This document shows positions 46,101 through 58,134 of a stretch of DNA of 64,000 nucleotides, in pieces. Source of the stretch: Cryptomeria japonica. Taxonomy: Eukaryota; Streptophyta; Pinopsida; Cupressales; Cupressaceae. Below the pieces are notes generated by a model. It searched no databases and was not told where the DNA came from. It was given only the letters and a program-made list of their open reading frames with translations. A program made the translations under genes and the position numbers. Position 1 is the stretch's first letter; each line of letters begins with the position of its first letter. Location of the stretch: NCBI RefSeq assembly GCF_030272615.1, contig NC_081412.1, positions 142,684,247 through 142,748,246 of the forward strand, read 5' to 3'.

Positions 46101-47374
46101 GACTTGAAGGAGTAAAAACATTGTTGGCATATGCTGCTTACAAGAATTTCAAGGTATATCAAATGGATGTCAAATCTACATTTCTGAATGGTATATTAGA
46201 AGAAGAAGTTTTTATTGAACAACCTCAAGGATTTGTTGAAGACAAAAATAAAGATCAGGTATGTAAATTGAACAAAGCTTTATATGGTCTGAAATAAGCT
46301 TCTGGAGCATGGTATGAAAGATTGCAGTCTTATTTAATTAAGATTGGTTTTATAAGAATAAGTGAAAATAGTAACATGTACATGAAGAATGATGAAAATG
46401 GAATACTGATCTCAGCCATATTTGTTGATGATATTATCTTTTATGGAAATGACTCTTTATGCAAGAACTTTGGAAATGAAATGAGCAAATAATTTGAGAT
46501 GTCATTAATCAGTGAGATAAAGTATTTTATAGGTTTACAAATACTGCAAATGAAAGATGAGATTTTCATTACTCAATCCAAGTACATAAAGGAAATCTTG
46601 AAGAAATTTGGAATGGGGGATTGAAAACCAGTAAGTACTCCTATGACTACCAACTATAAATTATCAAACAATGATGAATCTGTATCTGTTGATGAGACAC
46701 TTTACCAATCCATGATTGGAAAGATACAATATGTTGTTCACAGTAGGCTAGATATAGGACATACAATAGGTATAGTTGCAAGATTTTTTGCAGATCCCAA
46801 GGAAACACACATGACTGCAATCAAGAGAATTTTCAGATACTTGAAAGGCACTGAAGATTATGGCTGAGTATATCTAAAAGGAAATGTTTTTGATTAAAAA
46901 GTTTATACTGATGCAAATTGGGCAGGCAACATTGATGACCGAAAAAGCACAAGTGGAGGAGCTTTCTTTTTAAGAGAAAGACTAGTGAGTTGGCTTAGCA
47001 ACAAACAAGGATGTGTTTCACAGTCAACAACAGAATCTGAATATGTTGCTGCAGCATTGAATTGTGCTAATATACCATGGATCAAACAACTGTTGGAAGG
47101 TATAATTGAGAAAGTTATCGAGCCAGTAACAATATTCTGTGACAATACTAGTGTCATAAACATTTCAAAGGATCCTTTTATGCACTCTAAGAAAAAGCAC
47201 ATCTCTATAAAATATCATTATCTTAGAGAAGAAGCTCAAGAGAAGAAAGTCGTGTTGGAGTATGTTAGCACAAACGAACAAATAGTAGATATCTTCACCA
47301 AGCCACTACCAAAGGAAAATTTTGAGTATCTTAGAAGTAAGTTAGGGGTCCTACCCTTATCTTCCATTCACTGA
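43190..47374 (+). pseudogene. array unit 2 Copia gag-pol, broken mosaic
   Basis: The same TAG as units 1 and 3 follows the first ATG (43,241). After it the gag frame is open from about 43,250 to 44,116 without the frame change seen in units 1 and 3. The last cysteine of the CCHC knuckle is Tyr. Stops at 44,114, 44,557, 44,567, 44,702, 45,263, 46,295 and 46,622 and others break protease-integrase-reverse transcriptase. The reverse transcriptase motif FVDDII is kept. RNase H and C-terminus are open from 46,985 to 47,374. Its 5' two-thirds share derived stops with unit 3 and its 3' third shares derived changes with unit 1. Confidence 0.9.
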
Positions 47375-47754
47375 CCAAGTTCGGTGAATGCATCAATTCG
47401 ATGACTCTACAGAATATCTTTTATTAGTTGACGCTCATTTACACACTTTAGGATGTTTTCTAAAGGTGTGCAGGAAACAAATACAGAGAACAGGAATTGA
47501 AGACAAAATACTCTGACCGAGACTAAGTTGACACAAAATTGCAAGGAATTCATTTCATACAAGAAGAAATCATGTTTTAGTTCTTTACTTTTTTGCATTG
47601 TTGTCAAAGGGGGAGAAGACTGAAGAAAAGGGGAGAAGAATAATGTATGGGGGAGAAGACTGATGACAAGGGGAGAGAATTTAAGAATCTCACAACAATC
47701 CGAATCAATTAGCTCAAATCAATTGGTTTTGCCATCAATGCCAAAGGGGGAGAT
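47375..47754 (+). other. unit 2 3' non-coding region with purine tracts
   Basis: As after unit 1: several AAGGGGGAGAAG-like tracts and the terminal polypurine tract CAAAGGGGGAGAT abutting LTR3. No gene is visible. Confidence 0.75.
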
Positions 47755-49259
47755 TGTTGGCATTATAACAGACAAAGAGAGATTGTTGGCATTTCAATAA
47801 GGATATTGAGAAGGTTGGTGATGATTATGGATATAACTGATTAAGGATGTTTACTGTCTTAATATTATTATTTTGTCATTGATGTCAAGAAATTGATTTT
47901 CTAATTCAGTATGATGTTGCCATATCTTAAGAAGTATGATTTGATGAGTATAAAGATGTCGGTAAAAGACACAGAAAGAATGTGATGAATAAGGGGAGGA
48001 ATAAGTTATTCAATGGGAAACTATTACCGAGTTAGACAATGATGAGATCATGATGTTTAGATTGTTTTGATATCCTACATATGTTATTGATTATAAGGTT
48101 AATACTATACTATGTTACCGAGCAAAGACCTAGACGGTAAACCCTAAAGAACCTAGTCGGTAAATCCTAAGGTTATTGCTATCGGTTAATGAAGGCAGAA
48201 TGTCTACCGAGTGAAGTTTTGTATTTACCTAGTTGCTAACAAGTAATAACAGAATGCATTGAATGAATAAAAGCATTATTTAATGAAGGAAGCTGATGAG
48301 TTGGTTATGATTAAATGATCGGTATGCCATGCATGAAGTTTGTTAAAGAATCTATGGCAAAGGAAAATGGGTAGGAAGATCTATGGCAAAGGAAAATGGG
48401 CAGGAAGAAATGTATGCAAGTTCCAAGGTGGGGTAAAATGTTTTCAGATCAAAGGATACATTGAACCTCGTCAAGTTTGAAGATATGATGGCTATGATTG
48501 ATCATGGGATATGTGATCAAGGAGAATAAGCGGTTGGCAAATTGTATATAAATAAGGAACTATTGATAAACAATGTATGCAGGCAAGTGTATCATAGGGA
48601 TGCTACATAGTGATTACTGAGCACAGAAGCCTGAAGACCTATTTGAATAACAGAGTATAGACCCCAACAGATGGACAAGATTAGTTCTATGTCTAGATTG
48701 TATTGAGCAAATAAGAATCTGCTTTAGCATTTTTAGATGTGAACTTGCAGATAGATTTTTATTACTATTATTTTGTAAAGTGACAGAAAATCTCTGAACC
48801 AAGTGGACTTAACAGTCTTATTTGTAAAACCCTCTAGCAAGGTGACATTTTGATTGAGTGTTTAAAATCCTTTAACAAGGTCACTTCTAACAAGGTGAAG
48901 ATCCTAACAGATTTGAGGGAAATCCCTTAACCAGGTCACATCTAGCAATGTGTTTTTAATATTTAACAGGATTTGCTTTTAACCGAGCATACTCTAGAAG
49001 AGTATATTTTTTAGTGGGTTCGAAATCCCACAGTGGTTTTTCCCTATTTGGGTTTCCATGTTAAATCTGGTGTTATGAGTGTTATGATGTTTATATGCTT
49101 ATGAGTTTGCATGTTTAGCAGTTTTGGTTATATTGCTGAAGTATATGTTACCGAGGTTGAATCTATTGTTTTTATGGAAGATTAAGTTTGTATGATTCAC
49201 ATCCCCTCTCATCTTATTAGCTTGGCATCTGTACTTAACATTAAGTATCAGAGCTATCA
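47755..49259 (+). repeat. array LTR3
   Basis: 1,505 bp. Closest to LTR2 at most diagnostic sites, yet it shares with LTR1 the tandem duplication around the ACCTAGTCGGTAAA word (about 48,118-48,170). It also has a private duplication of GATCTATGGCAAAGGAAAA near 48,347-48,400, replacing sequence present in the other LTRs. Confidence 0.9.
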
Positions 49260-49261
49260 AT

Positions 49262-49273
49262 TGGTATCAGAGC
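49262..49273 (+). promoter_or_regulatory. unit 3 primer binding site, initiator tRNA-Met
   Basis: TGGTATCAGAGC, 2 bp after LTR3. Confidence 0.92.
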
Positions 49274-49323
49274 TTTGGACTCCAGAAGAAAAGGTTAAAA
49301 GTGCTTGAGGAAAAGATCCAAAG

Positions 49324-52300
49324 ATGTATAAGAGAGATGCACCGAAGCTGAACAAGTCAAGTTTCTCTACATGGTAGAAAAGGATGAAGCTGCACCTATC
49401 AGGAGTTGGAGAATATGTTGTATATTATCTGGAGAATGATTTCATTACATTGAGAACATACCATTGACAATGGAAGAGATAAAGGCAAAGCAAGAACATA
49501 TTCAAGCAATGATTGAAATAACATCTGCATTGACCGACTCAGAGTCTAATGATCTAGAAGGCTACAATGATGCAAAGGCAATGTGGGACAAGCTCATATC
49601 TGTGTATGGTGGAGATGAACATGTTCAAAGAGCAAAAGTGGATAGTCTAAGAGGACAACTTGAATCTATGAGGATGAATGAAGGTGAGAACATAACCCAG
49701 TACAGTACAAGACTAAAGGAGATTGTCAATCAAATCAAAGGAGCAGGTGGAACTATTGAAGAAAAGGATATAACAAGTAAGATGTTAAGAACCCTTCTAC
49801 CAGCATATGCAATCCGAGTCTCTACAATCAATGAATTGAGGTTTGTACCCAATATGCCAGTTTCTTTAGATGCTACTATTGGTAAGCTACATGCATTTGA
49901 GTTAAGTAATTTTGGTAACAGTGGGTCATCGGTAAATAAAGTAGAGTCTGGATTTAGTTCTTTTTCATATTGGTGAATCTATTGCTTACAATGATAGAAT
50001 AAGTAAGTACTCTGAAGGGGATAACAGTGGAGCAAGTGAAAGATTTTGTAAGAACATGGAAAAAGTGCACAAACCGTATGAGGAAATCAGAAAGCAAGAA
50101 GAGTTTGAAGCAGTATTAGCCAGAAGGTTACCGAGAGGCAAAGGTAAGTATAAAGGAAAACTACCATTGAAATGTTTCAATTGTGATAAGATAAGACATA
50201 CGGCTTCTAACTGTCCTGACAAAGATTCTACTGAAAAGAGAGATTACCGAGATGATAGACAGAAAGATAATCATTACAGAGGACACCGAGACTTCAGAAG
50301 AAGAGATAGAAAGTCATGCCTAATAGCTAATGAGGAATCAAATGATGATAAATCAGATGAAAATGATACAGAGGAAGTAGTTTATGTGGCTATCAAAGAT
50401 GGATCAGATGAAGAAAGGTATGAAGAAAAATCCCTAATATCTCACATAAATACTAATGATTCTTGGATCATAGATAGTGGATGCTCACATCACATGGCAG
50501 GTGATAAACATAAATTTGCTACATTAGAAGATTATGATGGAGGCTATGTAACATTTGGTAATGATGCACCATGTCCGGTAAGAGGTAAAGGATCTATAAC
50601 ACTTCTTAACAATGTAAGATACAATGATGTTTATTGGGTTTACGGTTTGAAATAAAATTTGTTGAGTGTAGCACAACTAAACAATATAGGTTACTGAATA
50701 TAATTTCCGAAAGGAATTGTCAAAGTTCATGATAAGCATGGAAAGTTAGCTGCTACCGGGACACAAACAAAAGGTAAGACATTTCACCTTGACTCAACTC
50801 GGAACAAGTGTTTGTATGCAAAGATAGATGATACCTAGCTATGGCATAAAAGGTATTGTCATATAAATTTTGATAATCTGATCAAAATAAGCAAGAAGCA
50901 CCGAGGAAGAGATCTACCGAGTCTTGAAAAACCTGAGAATTCTATGTGCCAAGGATTGTAGATTGGTAAATTGACAAGATCACGCTTTACAAGTAAGTTC
51001 TACACTTCTAAGGGAATTTTAGATCTTATGCACACTGATCTTTGTGGTACTATGAAAGTTCAAAGTTATTTTGGTGATAAATATTTCATATTATTTGTGG
51101 ATAATTACTCAAGGATGATGTCAGTTATGTTTTTAAAAGAAAAATCAGAAGCTTTTCAAATGTTTAAATGGTACAAGGCAAGAGTTGAAAATGCAACAGG
51201 AAGACAACTGAAATGTCTTAGATCAGATAGAGGAGGGGAGTTCACATCTAACGAGTTCAACTTATTCTGCAATGATCATGGTATAAAAAGACAAGTCTCT
51301 ACACCGAGAACTCCACAACAAAATGGAATAGCTGAGAGAAGAAACAAATCTATTTTGGATTGTGCCAGAGCCTTGATGATTGAAAAGAGAGTGTCACAAA
51401 CATTTTGGAGAGAAGCAATAAGCACAATAGTTTACACCCTGAACCAAGTACAACTGAAGAAAGGAACTTTGAAGACACCATATGAGATCTGGTATGACAA
51501 GAAACATAATGTAAGTTATTTCAAAATTTTTGGAAGTAGATGCTATGTTCACAAAGATGATAGAAATGGCAAGTTTGATCAAAAAAGTGAAGAAGGAACA
51601 TTTCTTGGTTATTCTTCTAGAAGTAAAGAATTTAAATGTCTGATCAAATCATCTAACAAAATAGTGGAAAGTGAAAATGTGAAAATTGATGAATTTGCAG
51701 AAAGAAATGATGAAGGAAACTCCAAGGAACCAGAAGATTATGATGAATTTGTCTATGTTCAACTGACAAGTCTTACCGAGAGAACTGTTGAAGAAAATGA
51801 AGAGAATATCCAGTTACCGAGTGATGAAGAAGATCATACAGAACCTACCTAGCCTGTTTTAGCCAAGTATGTCAGGAGACATCATGCATCAAGTCAGATT
51901 ATAGGAGATAAGGATGATCCAGTGATGACAAGGAACAAACTAAGATAGAACAGATGTCTAATATCTAAATTTGAACCAAGGATAGTGAAAGAGGCATTTA
52001 ATAGTGAAGATTGGATAAATGCTATGACATAAGAGATTGATCAAATCAAGAAAAATGACACATGGACATTGGTCCCAAGTATGAAAGACAAAAATGTAAT
52101 TGGTACAAAGTGTATTTTCAGAAACAAACTGAATGAAAAAGGTGAGGTTATTTGAAATAATGCAAGACTAGTTTGCAAAGGTTATGCCCAAGAAGAAGGA
52201 ATTGATTATGGTGAGACTTTTGCACCTGTGGCAAGACTTGAAGGAGTAAGAACATTGTTGGCATATGTTGCTTACAAGAATTTCAAGGTATATCAAATGG

Positions 52301-53508
52301 ATGTCAAATTTGCATTTTTGAATGGTATATTAGAAGAAGAAGTTTCTATTGAATAACTTGAAGGATTTGTTGAAGACAAGAATAAAGATCAGGTATGTAA
52401 ATTGAACAAAGCTTTATATGGTCTGAAGCAAGCACCTAGAGCATGGTATGAAAGATTGCATTTTTATTTAATCAAGATTGGTTTTATGAGAACAAGTGAA
52501 AATAGTAACACGTACACGAAGAATGATGAAAATGGAATACTGATCTCAACCATATTTGATGATGATATTATCTTTTGTGGAAATGACTCTCTATGCAAGA
52601 ACTTTGGAAATGAAATGAGCAAAGAACTTGAGATGTCATTAATCGGTGAGATAAAGTATTTTATAGGTTTACAAATACTGCAAATGAAAGATGAGATTTT
52701 CATTACTCAATCCAAGTACATAAACGAAATCTTGAAGAAATTTGGAATGGAGGATTCAAAACCAGTAAGTACTCCTATGACTACCAACTGTAAATTATCA
52801 AAGAATGATGAATCTGCATCTGTTGATTAGACACTTTACCGATCCATGATTGGAAAGCTACAATATGTTGTTCACAATAGGCCAGATATAGCACATGCAG
52901 TAGGTATAGTTGTAAGATTTTCTATAGATCCCAAGGAAACACACATGACAGCAATCAAGAGAATTTTCAGATACTTGAAATGCACTGAGGATTATGGCTT
53001 AGTATATCTGAAAGGAAATGTTTTAGATTTAAAAGTTTATACTGATGCTAATTGGGCAGGCAACATTGATGACAGAAAAAGCACAAGTGGAGGAGCTTTC
53101 TTTTTAAGAGAAAGACTAGTGAGTTGGCTTAGCAAGAAACAAGGATGTGTTTCACAGTCAACAATAGAAGCTGAATACATTGCTGCAGCATTGAATTGTA
53201 CCAATATAGCATGTATCAAACAACTGTTGGAAGGTATAAATGAGAAAGTTACCGAGCTAGTAACTATATTCTATGACAATACTACTGCCATAAACATTTC
53301 AAAGGATCCTGTTATGCACTCTAAGACAAAGCACATCTCTATCAAATATCATTATCTTAGAGAAGAATCTCAAGAGAAGAAAGTGGTGCTGGAGTATGTT
53401 AGCACAAACGAACAAATAGAAGATATCTTCACCAAGCCACTACCAGAGGACACTTTTGAGTATCTTAGAAGTAAGTTAGGGGTCCTACCCCTATCTTCCA
53501 TTTACTGA
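49324..53508 (+). pseudogene. array unit 3 Copia gag-pol, broken
   Basis: Shares the early TAG (49,375). Pieces: gag 49464-49976, ended by an extra T; a CCHC knuckle CFNCDKIRHTASNC and WIIDSGCS protease in 50056-50655; stops at 50,653, about 50,695, 50,701 and 50,836; integrase and post-integrase open from 50,971 to 51,852 with RSDRGGEF and PQQNGIAERR intact. Reverse transcriptase (52402-52830) keeps the ancestral-looking PRAW and has FDDDII at the catalytic site. RNase H to C-terminus is open from 52,846 to 53,508 with TDANWAGN and AEY intact. Its 3' end is the best preserved of the three units. Confidence 0.9.
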
Positions 53509-53867
53509 CCAAGTTCGGTGAACGCATCAATTTGATGACTCTACAGATATGTTTTAGGAGTTAATGTTGATTTACACACTTTAGGATGTTTTCTAAAGGT
53601 GTGCAGGAAACAAATACAAAGAACAGTAATTGAAGACAAAATGCTCTGACTGAGACTAAGTTGACACAAAACTCCAAGGAATTCACTTCATACAGGAAGA
53701 AATCATGTTTTAGTTCTTTAGTTTTTGGCATTGTTGTCAAAGGGGGAGAAGAATAATGTATGGGGGAGAAGACTGATGATAGGGGGAGAGCATTTCAGAA
53801 TCTCACAACAATCTGAATCAATTAGGTCAAATCAATTGGTTTTGCCATCAATGCCAAAGGGGGTGAT
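53509..53867 (+). other. unit 3 3' non-coding region with purine tracts
   Basis: Shorter than in units 1 and 2 by loss of one purine segment. The terminal tract reads CAAAGGGGGTGAT, one base off the others, before LTR4. No gene is visible. Confidence 0.75.
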
Positions 53868-55369
53868 TGTTGGCATTATAATAGACAAAGAGAGATTGTT
53901 GGCATTTCAATAAGGATATTGAGAAGGTTGGTGATGATTATGGATATAACTGATTAAGGATGTTTACTGTCTTAATATTATTATTTTGTCATTGATGTCA
54001 AGAAATTGATTTTCTAATTTAGTATGATGTTGCCATATCTTAAGAAGTATGATTTGATGAGTATAAAGTTGTCGGTAAAAGACACAGAAAGAATGTGATG
54101 AATAAGGGGAGGAATAAGTTATTCAATGGGCAACTATTACCGAGTTAGACAATGATGAGATCATAATGTTTAGATTGTTTTGATATCCTACATATGTTTT
54201 TGATTGTAAGGTTAATACTATACTATGTTACCGAGCAAAGAACCTAGTCGGTAAACCCTAAGGTTATTGCTACCGGTTAATGAAGGTAAAATGTCTACCG
54301 AGTGAAGTTTAGTATTTACCGAGTTGCAACCGAGTAATAACAGAATGCATTGAATGAATAAAAGCATTATTTCATGAAGGAAGCTGATGAGCTGGTTATG
54401 ATTAAATGATTGGTATGTCGTGCATGAAGTTTTTTAAAGAATCTATGGCAAAGGAAAATCGATAGGAAGTTCTACAGCTCATATTGAACCACAATACCCT
54501 AGCACAAGTTCCAAGAAATGTATGCAAGTTCCAAGGCGGGGTAAAACATTTTCAGATAGAAGGATACATTGAACCTGGTCAAGTTTGAAGATCTGATGGC
54601 TATGATTGATCATGGGATATGTGATCAAGGAGATTAAGCAGTTGGCAAATTGTTTATAAATAAGGAATTGTTGATAAACAATGTATGCGGGCAAGTGTAT
54701 ACACAGGGATGCTACATAGTGATTATCGAGCATAGAAGCTTGAAGACCTGTTTGAATAACAGAGTATAGAGCCTAGAAGATGGACAAGATTAGTTCTATG
54801 TCTAGATTGTATTGAGCAAATAAGAATCTTCTTTAGCATTTTTAGATGTGAAGTTGCAGATAGATTTTTATTACTGTTATTTTGTAAAGTGACAAAAAAT
54901 CTCTTAACCGAGTGGACTTAACTGTCTTATTTGGAAAACCCTTTAGCAGGGTGACATTTTGATTGAGTGTTTGAAATCCTTTAACAAGGTCACTTCTAAC
55001 AAGGTGAAGATCCTAACAGATCTGAGGGAAATCCTTTAATCGGGTCACATCTAGCAATGTGTTTGTAATCTTTAACATGATTTTCTTTTAACCGAGCATA
55101 CTCTAGAAGAGTATATTTCTTAGTGGGTCCAAAATCCCACAGTGGTTTTTCCCTATTTGGGTTTCCACGTTCAATCTAGTGTTATGAGTGTTATGATGTT
55201 TATATGCTTATGAGTTTGCATGTTTAGCAGTTTTTCTTATATTGTTGAAGTATATGTTACCGAGGTTGAATATGTTGTTTTTATGGAAGATTAAGTTTGT
55301 ATGATTCACCCCCCCTTCTCATCTTATTAGCTTGGCATCTGTACTTAACATTAAGTATCAGAACTATCA
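53868..55369 (+). repeat. array LTR4
   Basis: 1,502 bp, the right edge of the array. It lacks the 22-bp duplication of LTR1 and LTR3 but agrees with LTR1 at GATCTG, GAGATTAAG, CTAGTG and the terminal GAACTATCA. It is followed by the right target duplication CTTAG. Confidence 0.9.
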
Positions 55370-55374
55370 CTTAG

Positions 55375-56422
55375 GACCTATTCTTTCCTCCAAACCCTAT
55401 CTGGGCCCCAAAATAGGGCAGGACGGGGGTGTGGCACCCCTGTCCCAACTTCTTAGGGTGGCCCTATGTTGGGTTTTCCCAGTTTCCTATGCACAATCCG
55501 ACTTCGGGGTTTGCAATTCTTATTTGTCTGCCTTTGGTGATTGAAAATTAATCATTGAGGCATGTATAAAAGGATATTAAATTCCTTCATTTGACAGAAT
55601 AATGATAGGGGATAATATACAAGAATTGAAGTAGAAGGTCTTCATTATTGTCATCAAGCATTCATCAAGTCTTCTTTCTTCATGTGTCTTCTTCATTCAT
55701 GCATTGGAGCAACATTACAACATTTATTTGTAAGAATGTGTGTGTGTGTTAGGGTTTTATCATGTTACATGCCATTTCATGCAACATATGTGATTTTATT
55801 CAAGAAGCAAATCAATCATCATCAACAAATTGCAAATGTACAAGGTATACACTTTCATTATTTACATTTCAGCATTTGCAATTACTTTCTTTCAAGGTTG
55901 ATTCCTCAACCAGGGTTTGGCTGAGGCAAACCCCTATCCACAAACCTTCTCCCCTTCTTTTTTTTGTGTAGGTTGCAGGTGCGTAGCTATATTTTCAGAT
56001 CTGGATTCCATTTACAAAGGCAGAAAAACCCTTTTCGTTTCGCGAATTTTTTGGAGGACTGTGTACACTTTTGTCACGGTCTCAACTTTTCTCCAAATTT
56101 GTAGGGTAGATCTGTATTAGTCTAATTAGCTCAGATCCAAAATTATAGCATGACCCTAAATTGGTAGCTCCTCATTTCACTCATTTTCTCTTTTTTCCAC
56201 ATAGTCAACAAGTCAACTTTCCTATTTACAAAAGAGGGCAAAACACACTTCAACCCTTGCATTCCACTTGGAACTCACATCTTTGTCTCTCTTGGATTTG
56301 GATGTAGTGGATTCAAGCCCCTCTTTTGAATGTAAAGTTCTCCCAAGTGAAAAATCATCCTAGTGACTTCCTTTCTCTCTCCTAGGTGGGGAGTCACTAG
56401 GGTTCAATTTTTCCACTTTACA
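55375..56422 (+). repeat. solo LTR (GAGE-related), right part
   Basis: Continues the LTR begun at 35,384; total length 1,166 bp, close to the 1,200 bp of GAGE LTRs. It has the GC-rich block (TGGGCCCCAAAATAGGG), a TATA-like GTATAAAAGG at about 55,564, the palindrome GTGTACAC at 56061-56068, and ends CACTAGGGTTCAATTTTTCC then ACTTTACA, the complement of the GAGE LTR start. GTCAC (56423-56427) against GTCAT (35379-35383) is its target duplication. No primer binding site or gag follows, so the internal region was lost by LTR-LTR recombination. Confidence 0.85.
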
Positions 56423-56427
56423 GTCAC

Positions 56428-57652
56428 ATTTAAATCTTGTTCCTGAAATTCATACATTATCTTCTAAGGGTTCTTAATCAAATAGTTTAGGATTCTTTAA
56501 TTCCTTGTTTGATACACATGTCCAAGAAGAGGTGCAACAATAGAGAAAGGAGGTTACTCAGGTTCAGTATTCAGAAAATAAGAGAGGTCAAAGTAGAAGT
56601 AGAAGTCACCAAAGTGAATTCTATTGGTGTACCTCATCCTCTTTGTCTCACAACATAGTTTCCTTGTGGTTATGAGTTACTTCAGGAACAAGGTAATGTA
56701 AACCTAATTGATTTAGGTGATACTTCTGGATCTGAGATGACTTTGCTAGATACCAAAGAATTTTTTGGAGATATAGACACATTGAGAAGGGAGCTCCAAG
56801 AACAAATAAATTTGAGAAGGAAGAGAGAAAAAGAAAAGGAATCAGAAGTCATTAGTGATGTGATAGAAAGAGACGATCTAAAATGGAAATTGGCTACACT
56901 CAAAGCATTGACTCAAGAAAACATCAAGCCTAGTGTTGAGGGTCTTGTTCTAAGAGAGGTCTTAGATAAAAGATCTGAACATGTTACAAAAGAAAATTTT
57001 AAGAGTCATGTTGATAGCCAAAAGCTAGTAGATTATAGTCAGCCAAGTGCTCGAATTCCCAAATCAGATTTGGATAAAGGAAAGCAAAAGGTATCCGGTG
57101 TTAAGATAGATGATAAAATATCTTCAACTATCCCAGATCTAAGTCAAGAATTATCCCAAGCTGACATTGAGTTCGAAAAAGATAGGATAGAGAATGAAAC
57201 TCTTGCAAAAGAGTTGAAGAAAATTGAGATGGAAGATTCAAGTGCAAAAATGAAGAGAAAAATTGATTTGCTTAAGTTTTAAACATTAAATAGTGTTTCA
57301 TTTACTGTTGGTCCATCTAAAACTCAGGCTATTTTTGGTGTGGTTTCTACAACAATACCAAATGTCAGTACAAATACTCTTGCCCAGAATGTTTAGAGTA
57401 CCCAGAATATTAGAGTTCCAGTCATTGGGTAGGGAAGTCAAGTGGCTACTTGAAACATCAGACAACCCAACCTTTTAAAGAGCCTATTGGTGTTACTACT
57501 AGGGTTAGTACTGGAACAAATACCATTGGGACTAATGCCACAATAAATGTTGTTGGACAAGTTATTGTTGGGCATTTTCAAAGAAGACCTATCCATTTAG
57601 AAAGGTATAGGTAGTTGCATTTTGATGGGATACTAGGATATCCTAACACAAT
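56428..57652 (+). pseudogene. element X gag, second piece
   Basis: Continues the frame left at 35,383. A 181-codon open part (56737-57282) is highly charged and coiled-coil-like (IDTLRRELQEQINLRRKREK; ENETLAKELKKIEMED). Stops and frame changes lie before and after it. The end reads into FDGILGYPNT, where the non-autonomous Copia element inserted. The N-terminal extension upstream of the gag core is long for a Gypsy gag. No named family is assigned to it. Confidence 0.55.
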
Positions 57653-58134
57653 CGTGAGATTTTGCAAAGATCAAGAGCTCAATGAAATGTACAAAATAGA
57701 GACATAATATGGGACAAGAATAAACTATATTTTCATCAATAGAAAATGATCAATAATCAAGATTCAATAGTTGTTACATACAAGGTAGATGAGCTTGTTT
57801 ATATAGGCAAGGCTAGGGATATGTGAGCACACAAACATGACATGTGGCTCAATAAGAAACAAGGGTAGGTAGGAAATAGGTGTGGGTAGGTAGGAGAAAT
57901 AATATAATAGTCCACATGAGGTGGATCACCCACTGAATGTGGAGTGTAACAACAAGAGTGGAGTGTAACAACAAGATCAACACCATAAAAGGTGGAATTT
58001 CTCCTACACACACTATCCCAATGTGGCACAAACACCCAAGTGTCTCATACCCAAATTACTATGAAATTGCATTATCCTAAGTAAACTTAAGTAAGTGTAA
58101 TAATATCCATGATGAATAATTATTTACACCAACA
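57653..58134 (-). repeat. 3' LTR of the non-autonomous Copia element
   Basis: 482 bp. Compared with the right LTR it has about 27 extra bases near 57,683 and a 19-bp tandem duplication around GTGGAGTGTAACAACAAG (57,940-57,977). Its outermost base is C where the right LTR has T, so the expected TG terminus reads CG. Short open frames inside it are not genes. Confidence 0.9.

Larger units (their letters stand above)
35502..55369 (+). mobile_element. tandem Copia array: four LTRs, three internal regions
   Basis: 19.9 kb made of LTR1 (35502-37024), unit 1, LTR2 (41659-43125), unit 2, LTR3 (47755-49259), unit 3 and LTR4 (53868-55369), all in plus orientation. Each LTR is about 1.5 kb, starts TGTTGGCATT and ends CTATCA. 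Each is followed (LTR1-3) by an initiator-Met primer binding site and preceded (LTR2-4) by a G-rich polypurine tract. The only flanking target duplication is CTCAG (35497-35501) against CTTAG (55370-55374), one transition apart. Neighbouring units share the LTR between them. It is therefore one insertion that later multiplied, not three insertions. All three units carry disabling mutations. Confidence 0.92.

Noticed and set aside
35502-55369. CRISPR-like or satellite interpretation of the repeated 6-kb pattern
   Set aside because: Repeat units are recognisable Copia LTR and gag-pol segments with primer binding sites and polypurine tracts.
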